Under the pieces are notes generated by a model. That model ran no database searches and was not told where the DNA came from. It saw nothing but the letters and a program-made list of their open reading frames with translations. Source: Nematostella vectensis (lineage: Eukaryota; Cnidaria; Anthozoa; Actiniaria; Edwardsiidae). Taken from it: a stretch of DNA of 64,000 nt. This document shows, in pieces, positions 12,501-27,500 of the stretch. The DNA lies in contig NC_064036.1 in assembly GCF_932526225.1 (NCBI RefSeq), positions 5,155,519 to 5,219,518 on the forward strand. The letters run 5' to 3'. Each line of letters starts with the position of its first letter. Within the stretch, counting starts at the first letter, position 1. The position numbers and the translations under genes were made by a program.

Positions 12501-15500
12501 AAAGAGGAATTTAATAACAATTTGAAACGAAACAATAATCAGAACACTAATAATGAAACTTGTTATTGTCAACATTGCAACTTCCAAGTCTCGTTAAAGC
12601 AATATATTTTTCCATTTTATAGGCAAAAAGTACAACACAGCCTCTCGCATTTACACTGGTAAAAGTGACGGTTAGTACTTTGTCAAACTTGACGTACGAC
12701 GTGTCAATATTGGAGGGAGAGGCTAACGTACAAGTGATGGACTTGAAGGTAACTGTGTAAATACGTGACTCCTATAATATTATAAAGCGTACGCCTCTAA
12801 ACTATTTTGCTATTTTGGAAAAGGAAAAAAAACAGGGTCGGGCTCTATCCACTTGCGTTCATAGGATGTATTGCTTTGAATTGAAAAATGCAAATTTTAT
12901 TTACGCATTTTGGTTTAAAGAAAAGCAAAAGGATTACTTATTTTGAATAGTCCTTTCTTTTATGCGGGCAAATACCGATACGGAAGAAGAAGTGGAATTT
13001 ATACTTTCTAAAAATATTTTCTCGTTCATTTTACCACCAGCCAGCCGAGTCGCATTTCAATGTGTCCGGAGGAAATTTTACCTTTTTCAGTAGTTCCGGG
13101 TCCATGTTTTCTATCAATGGTACTAACCTGAGAGTTGGGTCAACTCCGCTGGACAGAGAAACTGCTGCACAACATGTATTGGATATTTCACTCACTGAAG
13201 GAGGCACAATCAAAGGCTTTGTCAAGGTAATGAAATGAATGTTTCTTTGCATCATCAGAATAACTTGTCATCGTCATATTTACCATCATCAGAACAGCCG
13301 TTTCAAATAAAAACTCATTAATATCGGAAGACTTGTCTTATATCGCATTGCAGGTCACAGTAAACATTCTTGATATAAACGACGAGACACCTTTGTTCCA
13401 ATCTCCTTCTTTTAACGTTTCCGTGAACGAAATCGAGAGACTGGGCACCGTGTTCCTCACAGTATCAGCAACAGATGGCGATGCCGGTGCGAATAGTGCG
13501 CTGACATATTCCATCGCGGCCGGCAACGAAGAAGGTAAGCATTTTAAGAAATTTGTAGTATTGTTTGTTGAAATGAATTAAAAATGACAAAAAGCTTTTT
13601 TTATCTAAAGAACTACAAATCACAAACAAGAGTATATTGTTTACTTTCATTTCAACAGGGTTTTTTTCGATTAATAACAAGACTGGAGCGATTTCGGTGG
13701 CAAAACAGCTTGATCGCGAGACACGTGACCAATACACGCTGACTGTAATGGCTCAAGATGGGGGCGAGCCGCCCCTGAACAGTACAACCGCAGTCGCCAT
13801 TCAAGTGGGTGATGCGAATGATAATCCACCTGTCATACAAGACGCTGTCATTCAAGTATCCTTGAGTGAGGTGAGAGGATGGTAATCAAGGATCGTTGCC
13901 TAATGATAGTTACCAATTATTCATCGAAAGCTCAACAGTCAGACGCAAAAATTGCTACAGTTTAACTGTTTGCTTGAAAAAATGGCGTTATATTACAATG
14001 TGATTGTTGAAGCAATTTTTATCCAAGTGCTCGTCTTTTTCTTATGAAACTGACGTGCGTTTTTAAAAGGTCTGGTAAAACGTACCATTCTAAAATTCTC
14101 TAACCTTTTTTACTTCTTCGACCTTTTCTGTTCCCAGACGGCTGCAATAGACACTCCAGTAGCAACAGTGATAGCATCTGATAAAGACATCGGTGCCAAC
14201 GGACGCCTCATGTACAGCATCGAAAACGGCGCACATGGGCACTTTCAGATCAAAGACTCGAGCAGTGGGGCGATCAGTCTGGCTGGCATGCTTAGCTACA
14301 ATCAGCGGAACAATTACATTGTGAGTGTTATAGGAAACATCGAGATGGGGTTGTCATCGTTACAAAATGGGCGTGTTACAATTAAGGAGTATCAAATATT
14401 ATAGAACACTAATGACAGCAGCCATCAATACACAGAACAATATCAAGAACAGAATAGCAACTTACTATTAATCCTGCGTGATGATTTGCATACTCCAGGT
14501 GGTTGTTAACGTAACAGACGGAGGTTCCCCGGCCCTAAAGTCACGTGCTATGGTGGTGATTGATGTGACGCCGAAACCCCGAAACTTGACGTATGACGTG
14601 TCAGTATTAGAGGGAGAGGCTAACGTACAAGTGATGGACTTGAAAGTAACTGTGTAAATAAGGAACTTCTACAATATTATAAGGCGTACGCCTCTAAACT
14701 ATTTTGCTATTTTAACAAAGGAAAAAAAAACAGGGTCGGGCTCTCTCCACTTGCGTTCATAGGATGTATTGCTCTGAATTGACAAATGCAAATGTTATTT
14801 ACGCATTTTGGTTTAAAGAAAAGCAGAAGGATTACTTATTTTGAATAGTCCTTTCTTTTATGCGGGCAAATACCGATACGGAAGAAGAAGTGGAATTTCT
14901 ACTTTCTAAAAATATTTTTTCGTTCATTTTACCACCAGCCAGCCGAGTCGCATTTCAATGTGTCCGGAGGAAATTTTACCTTTTTCGATAGTTCCGGGTC
15001 CATGTTTTCTATCAATGGTACTAACCTGAGAGTTGGGTCAACTCCGCTGGACAGAGAAACTGCTGCACAACATATATTGGATATTTCACTCACTGAAGGA
15101 GGCACAATCAAAGGTTTTGTCAAGGTAATGAAATGAATGTTTCTTTGCATCATCAGAATAACTTGTCATCGTCATATTTACCATCATCAGAACAGCCGTT
15201 TCAAATAAAAACTCATTAATATCAGAAGACTTGTCTTATATCGCATTGCAGGTCACAGTAAACGTTCTTGATATAAACGACGAGACACCTTTGTTCCAAT
15301 CTCCTTTTTTCAACGTTTCCGTGAACGAAATCGAGAGACTGGGCACCGTGTTCCTCACAGTATCAGCAACAGATGGCGATGCCGGTGCGAATAGTGCGCT
15401 GACATATTCCATCGCGGCCGGAAACGAAGAAGGTAAGCATTTTGAGAAATTTGTAGTATTTTTTGTTGAAATGAATTAAAAATGACAAAAAGCTTTTTTA

Positions 15501-18500
15501 TCTAAAGAACTACAAATCACAAACAAAAATATATTGTTTACTTTCGTTTCAACAGGGGTTTTTTCGATTAATAACAAGACTGGAGCGATTTCGGTGGCAA
15601 AACAGCTGGATCGCGAAACACGTGACCAATACACGCTGACTGTAATGGCTCAAGATGGGGGCGAGCCGCCCCTGAACAGTACAACCGCAGTCGTCATTCA
15701 AGTGGGTGATGCGAATGATAATCCACCTGTCATACAAGACGCTGTCATTCAAGTATCCTTGAGTGAGGTTAGAGGATGGTAATCAAGGATCGTTGCCTAA
15801 TGATAGTTACCAATTATTCATCGAAAGCTCAACAGTCAGACGCAAAAATTGCTACAGTTTAACTGTTTGCTTGAAAAAATGGCGTTATATTACAATGTGA
15901 TTGTTGAAGCAATTTTTATTCAAGTGCTCGTCTTTTTCTTATGAAACTGACGTGCGTTTTTAAAAGGTCTGGTAAAACGTACCATTCTAAAATTATCTAA
16001 CCTATTTGACTTCTCTGACCTTTTCTGTTCCCAGACGGCTGCAATAGACACTCCAGTAGCAACAGTGATAGCATCTGATAAAGACATCGGTGCCAACGGA
16101 CGCCTCATGTACAGCATCGAAAGCGGCGCACATGGGCACTTTCAGATCAAAGATTCGAGCAGTGGGGCGATCAGTCTGGCTGGCATGCTCAGCTACAATC
16201 AGCGGAACAATTACATTGTGAGTGTTATAAAAAACATCGAGATGGGGTTGTCATCGTTACAAAATGGGGGTGTTACAATTCAGGAGTATCAAATATTATA
16301 GAACACTAATGACAGCAGCCATCAATACACAGAACAACATCAAGAACAGAATAGCAACTTACTATTAATCCTGCGTGATGATTTGCATACTCCAGGTGGT
16401 TGTTAACGTAACAGACGGAGGTTCCCCGGCCCTAAAGTCACGTGCTATGGTGGTGATTGATGTGACGCCGAAACCCCGAAACTTGACGTATGACGTGTCA
16501 GTAATGGAGGGAGAGGCTAACGTACAAGTGATGGACTTGAAGGTAACTGTGTAAATAAGGGACTCCTATAATATTATAAGGCGTACGCCTCTAAATTATT
16601 TTGCTATTTTGGCAAAGGAAAAAAAAACAGGGTCGGGCTCTATCCACTTGCGTTCATAGGGTGTATTGCTCTGAATTAACAAATGCAAATTTTATTTACG
16701 CATTTTGGTTTAAAGAAAAGCAGAAGGATTACTTATTTTGAACAGTCCTTTCTTTTATGCGGGCAAATACCGATACGGAAGAAGAAGTGGAATTTATACT
16801 TTCTAAAAATATTTTCTCATTCATTTTACCACCAGCCAGCCGAGTCGCATTTCAATGTGTCCGGAGGAAATTTTACCTTTTTCGATAGTTCCGGGTCCAT
16901 GTTTTCTATCAATGGTACTAACCTAAGAGTTGGGTCAACTCCGCTGGACAGAGAAACTGCTGCACAACATGTATTGGATATTTCACTCACTGAAGGAGGC
17001 ACAATCAAAGGCTTTGTCAAGGTAATGAAATGAATGTTTCTTTGCATCATCAGAATAACTTGTCATCGTCATATTTCCCATCATCAGAACAGCCGTTTCA
17101 AATAAAAACTTATTGATATCAGAAGACTTATCTTATATCGCATTGCAGGTCACAATAAACGTTCTTGATATAAACGACGAGACACCTTTGTTCCAATCTC
17201 CTTCTTTTAACGTTTCCGTGAACGAAATCGAGAGACTGGGCACCGTGTTCCTCACAGTATCAGCAACAGATGGCGATGCCGGTGCGAATAGTGCGCTGAC
17301 ATATTCCATCGCGGCCGGAAACGAAGAAGGTAAGCATTTTAAGAAATTTATAGTATTGTTTGTTGAAATGAATTAAAAATGACAAAAAGCTTTTTCATCT
17401 GAAGAACTACAAATCACAAACTAGAGTATATTGTTTACTTTCATTTCAACAGGGTTTTTTTCGATTAATAACAAGACTGGAGCGATTTCGGTGGCAAAAC
17501 AGCTGGATCGCGAGACACGTGACCAATACACGCTGACTGTAATGGCTCAAGATGGGGGCGAGCCGCCCCTGAACAGTACAACCGCAGTCGCCATTCAAGT
17601 GGGTGATGCGAATGATAATCCACCTGTCATACAAGACGCTGTCATACAAGTATCCTTGAGTGAGGTGAGAGGATGGTAATCAAGGATCGTTGCCTAATGA
17701 TAGTTACCAATTATTCATCGAAAGCTCAACAGTCAGACGCGAAAATTGCGACAGTTTAACTGTTTGCTTGAAAAAAAAAATGGAGTTATATTACAATGTG
17801 ATTGTTGAAGAAATTTTTATTCAAGTGCTCGTCTTTTTCTTATGAAACCGACGTGCGTTTTTAAAAGGTCTGGTAAAACGAACCATTCTAAAATTCTCTA
17901 ACCTTTTTTACTTCTTTGACCTTTTCTGTTCCCAGACGGCTGCAATAGACACTCCAGTAGCAACAGTGATAGCATCTGATAAAGACATCGGTGCCAACGG
18001 ACGCCTCATGTACAGCATCGAAAGCGGCGCACATGGGCACTTTCAGATCAAAGACTCGAGCAGTGGGGCGATCAGTCTGGCTGGCATGCTCAGCTACAAT
18101 CAGCGGAACAATTACATTGTGAGTGTTATAGGAAACATCGAGATGGGGTTGTCATCGTTTCAAAATGGGGGTGTTACAATTAAGGAGTATCAAATATTAT
18201 AGAACACCAATGACAGCAGCCATCAATACACAGAACAACATCAAGAACAGAATCGCAACTTGCTATTAATCCTGTGTGATGATTTGCATACTCCAGGTGG
18301 TTGTTAACGTAACAGACGGAGGTTCCCCGGCCCTAAAGTCACGTGCTATGGTGGTGATTGATGTGACGCCGAAACCCCGAAACTTGACGTATGACGTGTC
18401 AGTATTGGAGGGAGAGGCTAACGTACAAGTGATGGACTTGAAGGTAACTGTGTAAATAAGGGACTCCTATAATATTACAAGGCGTACGCCTCTAAACTAT

Positions 18501-21500
18501 TTTGCTATTTTGGCAAAGGAAAAAAAACAGGGTCGGGCTCTATCCACTTGCGTTCATAGGATGTATTGCTCTGAATTGACAAATGCAAATTTTATTTACG
18601 CATTTTGGTTTAAAGAAAAGCAGAAGGATTACTTATTTTGAATAGTCCTTTCTTTTTATGCGGGCAAATACCGATACGGAAGAAGAAGTGGAATTTCTAC
18701 TTTCTAAAAATATTTTCTCGTTCATTTTACCACCAGCCAGCCGAGTCGCATTTCAATGTGTCCGGAGGAAATTTTACCTTTTTCGATAGTTCCGGGTCCA
18801 TGTTTTCTATCAATGGTACTAACCTGAGAGTTGGGTCAACTCCGCTGGACAGAGAAACTGCTGCACAACATGTATTGGATATTTCACTCACTGAAGGAGG
18901 CACAATCAAAGGCTTTGTCAAGGTAATGAAATGAATGTTTCTTTGCATCATCAGAATAACTTGTCCTCGTCATATTTCCCATCATAAGAACAGCCGTTTC
19001 AAATAAAAACTTATTGATATCAGAAGACTTATCTTATATCGCATTGCAGGTCACAGTAAACGTTCTTGATATAAACGACGAGACACCTTTGTTCCAATCT
19101 CCTTCTTTTAACGTTTCCGTGAACGAAATCGAGAGACTGGGCACCGTGTTCCTCACAGTATCAGCAACAGATGGCGATGCCGGTTCGAATAGTGCGCTGA
19201 CATATTCCATCGCGGCCGGAAACGAAGAAGGTAAGCATTTTAAGAAATTTATAGTATTGTTTGTTGAAATGAATTAAAAATGACAAAAAGCTTTTTCATC
19301 TGAAGAACTACAAATCACAAACTAGAGTATATTGTTTACTTTCATTTCAACAGGGTTTTTTTCGATTAATAACAAGACTGGAGCGATTTCGGTGGCAAAA
19401 CAGCTGGATCGCGAAACACGTGACCAATACACGCTGACTGTAATGGCTCAAGATGGGGGCGAGCCGCCCCTGAACAGTACAACCGCAGTCGCCATTCAAG
19501 TGGGTGATGCGAATGATAATCCACCTGTCATACAAGACGCTGTCATACAAGTATCCTTGAGTGAGGTGAGAGGATGGTAATCAAGGATCGTTGCCTAATG
19601 ATAGTTACCAATTATTCATCTAAAGCTCAACAGTCAGACGCGAAAATTGCGACAGTTTAACTGTTTGCTTGAAAAAAAAAATGGAGTTATATTACAATGT
19701 GATTGTTGAAGAAATTTTTATTCAAGTGCTCGTCTTTTTCTTATGAAACCGACGTGCGTTTTTAAAAGGTCTGGTAAAACGAACCATTCTAAAATTCTCT
19801 AACCTTTTTTACTTCTTTGACCTTTTCTGTTCCCAGACGGCTGCAATAGACACTCCAGTAGCAACAGTGATAGCATCTGATAAAGACATCGGTGCCAACG
19901 GACGCCTCATGTACAGCATCGAAAGCGGCGCACATGGGCACTTTCAGATCAAAGACTCGAGCAGTGGGGCGATCAGTCTGGCTGGCATGCTCAGCTACAA
20001 TCAGCGGAACAATTACATTGTGAGTGTTATAGGAAACATCGAGATGGGGTTGTCATCGTTTCAAAATGGGGGTGTTACAATTAAGGAGTATCAAATATTA
20101 TAGAACACCAATGACAGCAGCCATCAATACACAGAACAACATCAAGAACAGAATCGCAACTTGCTATTAATCCTGTGTGATGATTTGCATACTCCAGGTG
20201 GTTGTTAACGTAACAGACGGAGGTTCCCCGGCCCTAAAGTCACGTGCTATGGTGGTGATTGATGTGACGCCGAAACCCCGAAACTTGACGTATGACGTGT
20301 CAGTATTGGAGGGAGAGGCTAACGTACAAGTGATGGACTTGAAGGTAACTGTGTAAATAAGGGACTCCTATAATATTACAAGGCGTACGCCTCTAAACTA
20401 TTTTGCTATTTTGGCAAAGGAAAAAAAACAGGGTCGGGCTCTATCCACTTGCGTTCATAGGATGTATTGCTCTGAATTGACAAATGCAAATTTTATTTAC
20501 GCATTTTGGTTTAAAGAAAAGCAGAAGGATTACTTATTTTGAATAGTCCTTTCTTTTTATGCGGGCAAATACCGATACGGAAGAAGAAGTGGAATTTCTA
20601 CTTTCTAAAAATATTTTCTCGTTCATTTTACCACCAGCCAGCCGAGTCGCATTTCAATGTGTCCGGAGGAAATTTTACCTTTTTCGATAGTTCCGGGTCC
20701 ATGTTTTCTATCAATGGTACTAACCTGAGAGTTGGGTCAACTCCGCTGGACAGAGAAACTGCTGCACAACATGTATTGGATATTTCACTCACTGAAGGAG
20801 GCACAATCAAAGGCTTTGTCAAGGTAATGAAATGAATGTTTCTTTGCATCATCAGAATAACTTGTCCTCGTCATATTTCCCATCATAAGAACAGCCGTTT
20901 CAAATAAAAACTTATTGATATCAGAAGACTTATCTTATATCGCATTGCAGGTCACAGTAAACGTTCTTGATATAAACGACGAGACACCTTTGTTCCAATC
21001 TCCTTCTTTTAACGTTTCCGTGAACGAAATCGAGAGACTGGGCACCGTGTTCCTCACAGTATCAGCAACAGATGGCGATGCCGGTTCGAATAGTGCGCTG
21101 ACATATTCCATCGCGGCCGGAAACGAAGAAGGTAAGCATTTTAAGAAATTTATAGTATTGTTTGTTGAAATGAATTAAAAATGACAAAAAGCTTTTTCAT
21201 CTGAAGAACTACAAATCACAAACTAGAGTATATTGTTTACTTTCATTTCAACAGGGTTTTTTTCGATTAATAACAAGACTGGAGCGATTTCGGTGGCAAA
21301 ACAGCTGGATCGCGAAACACGTGACCAATACACGCTGACTGTAATGGCTCAAGATGGGGGCGAGCCGCCCCTGAACAGTACAACCGCAGTCGCCATTCAA
21401 GTGGGTGATGCGAATGATAATCCACCTGTCATACAAGACGCTGTCATACAAGTATCCTTGAGTGAGGTGAGAGGATGGTAATCAAGGATCGTTGCCTAAT

Positions 21501-24500
21501 GATAGTTACCAATTATTCATCGAAAGCTCAACAGTCAGACGCGAAAATTGCGACAGTTTAACTGTTTGCTTGAAAAAAAAAATGGAGTTATATTACAATG
21601 TGATTGTTGAAGAAAGTTTTATTCAAGTGCTCGTCTTTTTCTTATGAAACCGACGTGCGTTTTTAAAAGGTCTGGTAAAACGAACCATTCTAAAATTCTC
21701 TAACCTTTTTTACTTCTTTGACCTTTTCTGTTCCCAGACGGCTGCAATAGACACTCCAGTAGCAACAGTGATAGCATCTGATAAAGACATCGGTGCCAAC
21801 GGACGCCTCATGTACAGCATCGAAAGCGGCGCACATGGGCACTTTCAGATCAAAGACTCGAGCAGTGGGGCGATCAGTCTGGCTGGCATGCTCAGCTACA
21901 ATCAGCGGAACAATTACATTGTGAGTGTTATAGGAAACATCGAGATGGGGTTGTCATCGTTTCAAAATGGGGGTGTTACAATTAAGGAGTATCAAATATT
22001 ATAGAACACCAATGACAGCAGCCATCAATACACAGAACAACATCAAGAACAGAATCGCAACTTGCTATTAATCCTGTGTGATGATTTGCATACTCCAGGT
22101 GGTTGTTAACGTAACAGACGGAGGTTCCCCGGCCCTAAAGTCACGTGCTATGGTGGTGATTGATGTGACGCCGAAACCCCGAAACTTGACGTATGACGTG
22201 TCAGTATTGGAGGGAGAGGCTAACGTACAAGTGATGGACTTGAAGGTAACTGTGTAAATAAGGGACTCCTATAATATTACAAGGCGTACGCCTCTAAACT
22301 ATTTTGCTATTTTGGCAAAGGAAAAAAAACAGGGTCGGGCTCTATCCACTTGCGTTCATAGGATGTATTGCTCTGAATTGACAAATGCAAATTTTATTTA
22401 CGCATTTTGGTTTAAAGAAAAGCAGAAGGATTACTTATTTTGAATAGTCCTTTCTTTTTATGCGGGCAAATACCGATACGGAAGAAGAAGTGGAATTTCT
22501 ACTTTCTAAAAATATTTTCTCGTTCATTTTACCACCAGCCAGCCGAGTCGCATTTCAATGTGTCCGGAGGAAATTTTACCTTTTTCGATAGTTCCGGGTC
22601 CATGTTTTCTATCAATGGTACTAACCTGAGAGTTGGGTCAACTCCGCTGGACAGAGAAACTGCTGCACAACATGTATTGGATATTTCACTCACTGAAGGA
22701 GGCACAATCAAAGGCTTTGTCAAGGTAATGAAATGAATGTTTCTTTGCATCATCAGAATAACTTGTCCTCGTCATATTTCCCATCATCAGAACAGCCGTT
22801 TCAAATAAAAACTTATTGATATCAGAAGACTTATCTTATATCGCATTGCAGGTCACAGTAAACGTTCTTGATATAAACGACGAGACACCTTTGTTCCAAT
22901 CTCCTTCTTTTAACGTTTCCGTGAACGAAATCGAGAGACTGGGCACCGTGTTCCTCACAGTATCAGCAACAGATGGCGATGCCGGTTCGAATAGTGCGCT
23001 GACATATTCCATCGCGGCCGGAAACGAAGAAGGTAAGCATTTTAAGAAATTTATAGTATTGTTTGTTGAAATGAATTAAAAATGACAAAAAGCTTTTTCA
23101 TCTGAAGAACTACAAATCACAAACTAGAATATATTGTTTACTTTCATTTCAACAGGGTTTTTTTCGATTAATAACAAGACTGGAGCGATTTCGGTGGCAA
23201 AACAGCTGGATCGCGAGACACGTGACCAATACACGCTGACTGTAATGGCTCAAGATGGGGGCGAGCCGCCCCTGAACAGTACAACCGCAGTCGCCATTCA
23301 AGTGGGTGATGCGAATGATAATCCACCTGTCATACAAGACGCTGTCATACAAGTATCCTTGAGTGAGGTGAGAGGATGGTAATCAAGGATCGTTGCCTAA
23401 TGATAGTTACCAATTATTCATCGAAAGCTCAACAGTCAGACGCGAAAATTGCGACAGTTTAACTGTTTGCTTGAAAAAAAAAATGGAGTTATATTACAAT
23501 GTGATTGTTGAAGAAATTTTTATTCAAGAGCTCGTCTTTTTCTTATGAAACCGACGTGCGTTTTTAAAAGGTCTGGTAAAACGAACCATTCTAAAATTCT
23601 CTAACCTTTTTTACTTCTTTGACCTTTTCTGTTCCCAGACGGCTGCAACAGACACTCCAGTAGCAACAGTGATAGCATCTGATAAAGACATCGGTGCCAA
23701 CGGACGCCTCATGTACAGCATCGAAAGCGGCGCACATGGGCACTTTCAGATCAAAGACTCGAGCAGTGGGGCGATCAGTCTGGCTGGCATGCTCAGCTAC
23801 AATCAGCGGAACAATTACATTGTGAGTGTTATAGGAAACATCGAGATGGGGTTGTCATCGTTTCAAAATGGGGGTGTTACAATTAAGGAGTATCAAATAT
23901 TATAGAACACCAATGACAGCAGCCATCAATACACAGAACAACATCAAGAACAGAATCGCAACTTGCTATTAATCCTGTGTGATGATTTGCATACTCCAGG
24001 TGGTTGTTAACGTAACAGACGGAGGTTCCCCGGCCCTAAAGTCACGTGCTATGGTGGTGATTGATGTGACGCCGAAACCCCGAAACTTGACGTATGACGT
24101 GTCAGTATTGGAGGGAGAGGCTAACGTACAAGTGATGGACTTGAAGGTAACTGTGTAAATAAGGGACTTCTACAATATTATAAGGCGTACGCCTCTAAAC
24201 TATTTTGCTATTTTGGCAAAGGAAAAAAAACAGGGTCGGGCTCTATCCACTTGCGTTCATAGGATGTATTGCTCTGAATTGACAAATGCAAATTTTATTT
24301 ACGCATTTTGGTTTAAAGAAAAGCAGAAGGATTACTTATTTTGAATAGTCCTTTCTTTTTATGCGGGCAAATACCGATACGGAAGAAGAAGTGGAATTTC
24401 TACTTTCTAAAAATATTTTCTCGTTCATTTTACCACCAGCCAGCCGAGTCGCATTTCAATGTGTCCGGAGGAAATTTTACCTTTTTCGATAGTTCCGGGT

Positions 24501-27500
24501 CTATGTTTTCTATCAATGGTACTAACCTGAGAGTTGGGTCAACTCCGCTGGACAGAGAAACTGCTGCACAACATGTATTGGATATTTCACTCACTGAAGG
24601 AGGCACAATCAAAGGCTTTGTCAAGGTAATGAAATGAATGTTTCTTTGCATCATCAGAATAACTTGTCCTCGTCATATTTACCATCATCAGAACAGCCGT
24701 TTCAAATAAAAACTTATTGATATCAGAAGACTTATCTTATATCGCATTGCAGGTCACAGTAAACGTTCTTGATATAAACGACGAGACACCTTTGTTCCAA
24801 TCTCCTTCTTTTAACGTTTCCGTGAACGAAATCGAGAGACTGGGCACCGTGTTCCTCACAGTATTAGCAACAGATGGCGATGCCGGTGCGAATAGTGCGC
24901 TGACATATTCCATCGCGGCCGGCAACGAAGAAGGTAAGCATTTTAAGAAATTTATAGTATTGTTTGTTGAAATGAATTAAAAATTACAAAAAGCTTTTTT
25001 ATCTAAAGAACTACAAATCACAAACAAGAATATATTGTTTACTTTCGTTTCAACAGGGTTTTTTTCGATTAATAACAAGACTGGAGCGATTTCGGTGGCA
25101 AAACAGCTGGATCGCGAAACACGTGACCAATACACGCTGACTGTAATGGCTCAAGATGGGGGCGAGCCGCCCCTGAACAGTACAACCGCAGTCGCCATTC
25201 AAGTGGGTGATGCGAATGATAATCCACCTGTCATACAAGACGCTGTCATTCAAGTATCCTTGAGTGAGGTGAGAGGATGGTAATCAAGGATCGTTGCCTA
25301 ATGATAGTTACCAATTATTCATCGAAAGCTCAACAGTCAGACGCGAAAATTGCGACAGTTTAACTGTTTGCTTGAAAAAAAAAATGGAGTTATATTACAA
25401 TGTGATTGTTGAAGAAATTTTTATTCAAGTGCTCGTCTTTTTCTTATGAAACCGACGGGCGTTTTTAAAAGGTCTGGTAAAACGTACCATTCTATAATTC
25501 TCTAACCTTTTTTACTTCTTTGACCTTTTCTGTTCCCAGACGGCTGCAATAGACACTCCAGTAGCAACAGTGATAGCATCTGATAAAGACATCGGTGCCA
25601 ACGGACGCCTAATGTACAGCATCGAAAGCGGCGCACATGGGCAGTTTCAGATCAAAGATTCGAGCAGTGGGGCGATCAATCTGGCTGGCATGCTCAGCTA
25701 CAATCAGCGGAACAATTACATTGTGAGTGTTATAGGAAACATCGAGATGGGGTTGTCATCGTTTTAAAATGGGGGTGTTACAATTAAGGAGTATCAAATA
25801 TTATAGAACACCAATGACAGCAGCCATCAATACACAGAACAACATCAAGAACAGAATAGCAACTTACTATTAATCCTGCGTGATGATTTGCATACTCCAG
25901 GTGGTTGTTAACGTAACAGACGGAGGTTCCCCGGCCCTAAAGTCACGTGCTATGGTGGTGATTGATGTGACGCCGAAACCCCGAAACTTGACGTATGACG
26001 TGTCAGTATTGGAGGGAGAGGCTAACGTACAAGTGATGGACTTGAAGGTAACTGTGTAAATAAGGAACTTCTACAATATTATAAGGCGTACGCCTCTAAA
26101 CTATTTTGCTAATTTGGCAAAGGAAAAAAAAAACAGGGTCGGGCTCTCTCCACTTGCGTTCATAGGATGTATTGCTCTGAATTGACAAATGCAAATTTTA
26201 TTTACGCATTTTGGTTTAAAGAAAAGCAGAAGGATTACTTATTTTGAATAGTCCTTTCTTTTATGCGGGCAAATACCGATACGGAAGAAGAAGTGGAATT
26301 TCTACTTTCTAAAAATATTTTCTCGTTCATTTTACCACCAGCCAGTCGTGTCGCATTTCAATGTGTCCGGAGGGAATTTTACCTTTTTCAATACTTCCGG
26401 GTCCATGTTTTCTATCAATGGTAATATCCTGAGAGTTGGGTCAACTCCGCTGGACAGAGAAACTGCTGCACAACATGTATTGGATATTTCACTCACTGAA
26501 GGAGGCACAATTAAAGGCTTTGCCAAGGTAATGAAATGAATGTTTCTTTGCATCATCAGAATAACTTGTCGTCGTCATATTTCCCATCATCAGAACAGCC
26601 GTTTCAAATAAAAACTTATTGATATCAGAAGACTCGTCTTATATCGCATTGCAGGTCACAGTAAACGTTCTTGATATAAACGACGAGACACCTTTGTTCC
26701 AATCTCCTTCTTTTAACGTTTCCGTGAACGAAATCGAGAGACTGGACACCGTGTTCCTCACAGTATTAGCAACAGATGGCGATGCCGGTGCGAATAGTGC
26801 GCTGACATATTCCATCGCGGCCGGCAACGAAGAAGGTAAGCATTTTAAGAAATTTATAGTATTGTTTGTTGAAATGAATTAAAAATTACAAAAAGCTTTT
26901 TCATCTAAAGAACTACAAATCACAAACAAGAGTATATTGTTTACTTTTATTTCAACAGGGTTTTTTTCGATTAATAACAAGACTGGAGCGATTTCGTTGG
27001 CAAAACAGCTGGATCGCGAGACACGTGACCAATACACGCTCACTGTAATAGCTCAAGATGGGGGCGAGCCGCCCCTGAACAGTACAACCGCAGTCGCCAT
27101 TCAAGTGGGTGATGCGAATGATAATCCACCTGTCATACAAGACGCTGTCATTCAAGTATCCTTGAGTGAGGTGAGAGGATGGTAATCAAGGATCGTTGCC
27201 TAATGATAGTTACCAATTATTCATCGAAAGCTCAACAGTCAGACGCAAAAATTGCTACAGTTTAACTGTTTGCTTGAAAAAATGGCGTTATATTACAATG
27301 TGATTGTTGAAGCAATTTTTATTCAAGTGCTCGTCTTTTTCTTATGAAACTGACGTGCGATTTTAAAAGGTCTGGTAAAACGTACCATTCTAAAATTCTC
27401 TAACCTATTTGACTTCTCTGACCTTTTCTGTTCCCAGACGGCTGCAATAGACACTCCAGTAGCAACAGTGATAGCATCTGATAAAGACATCGGTGCCAAC

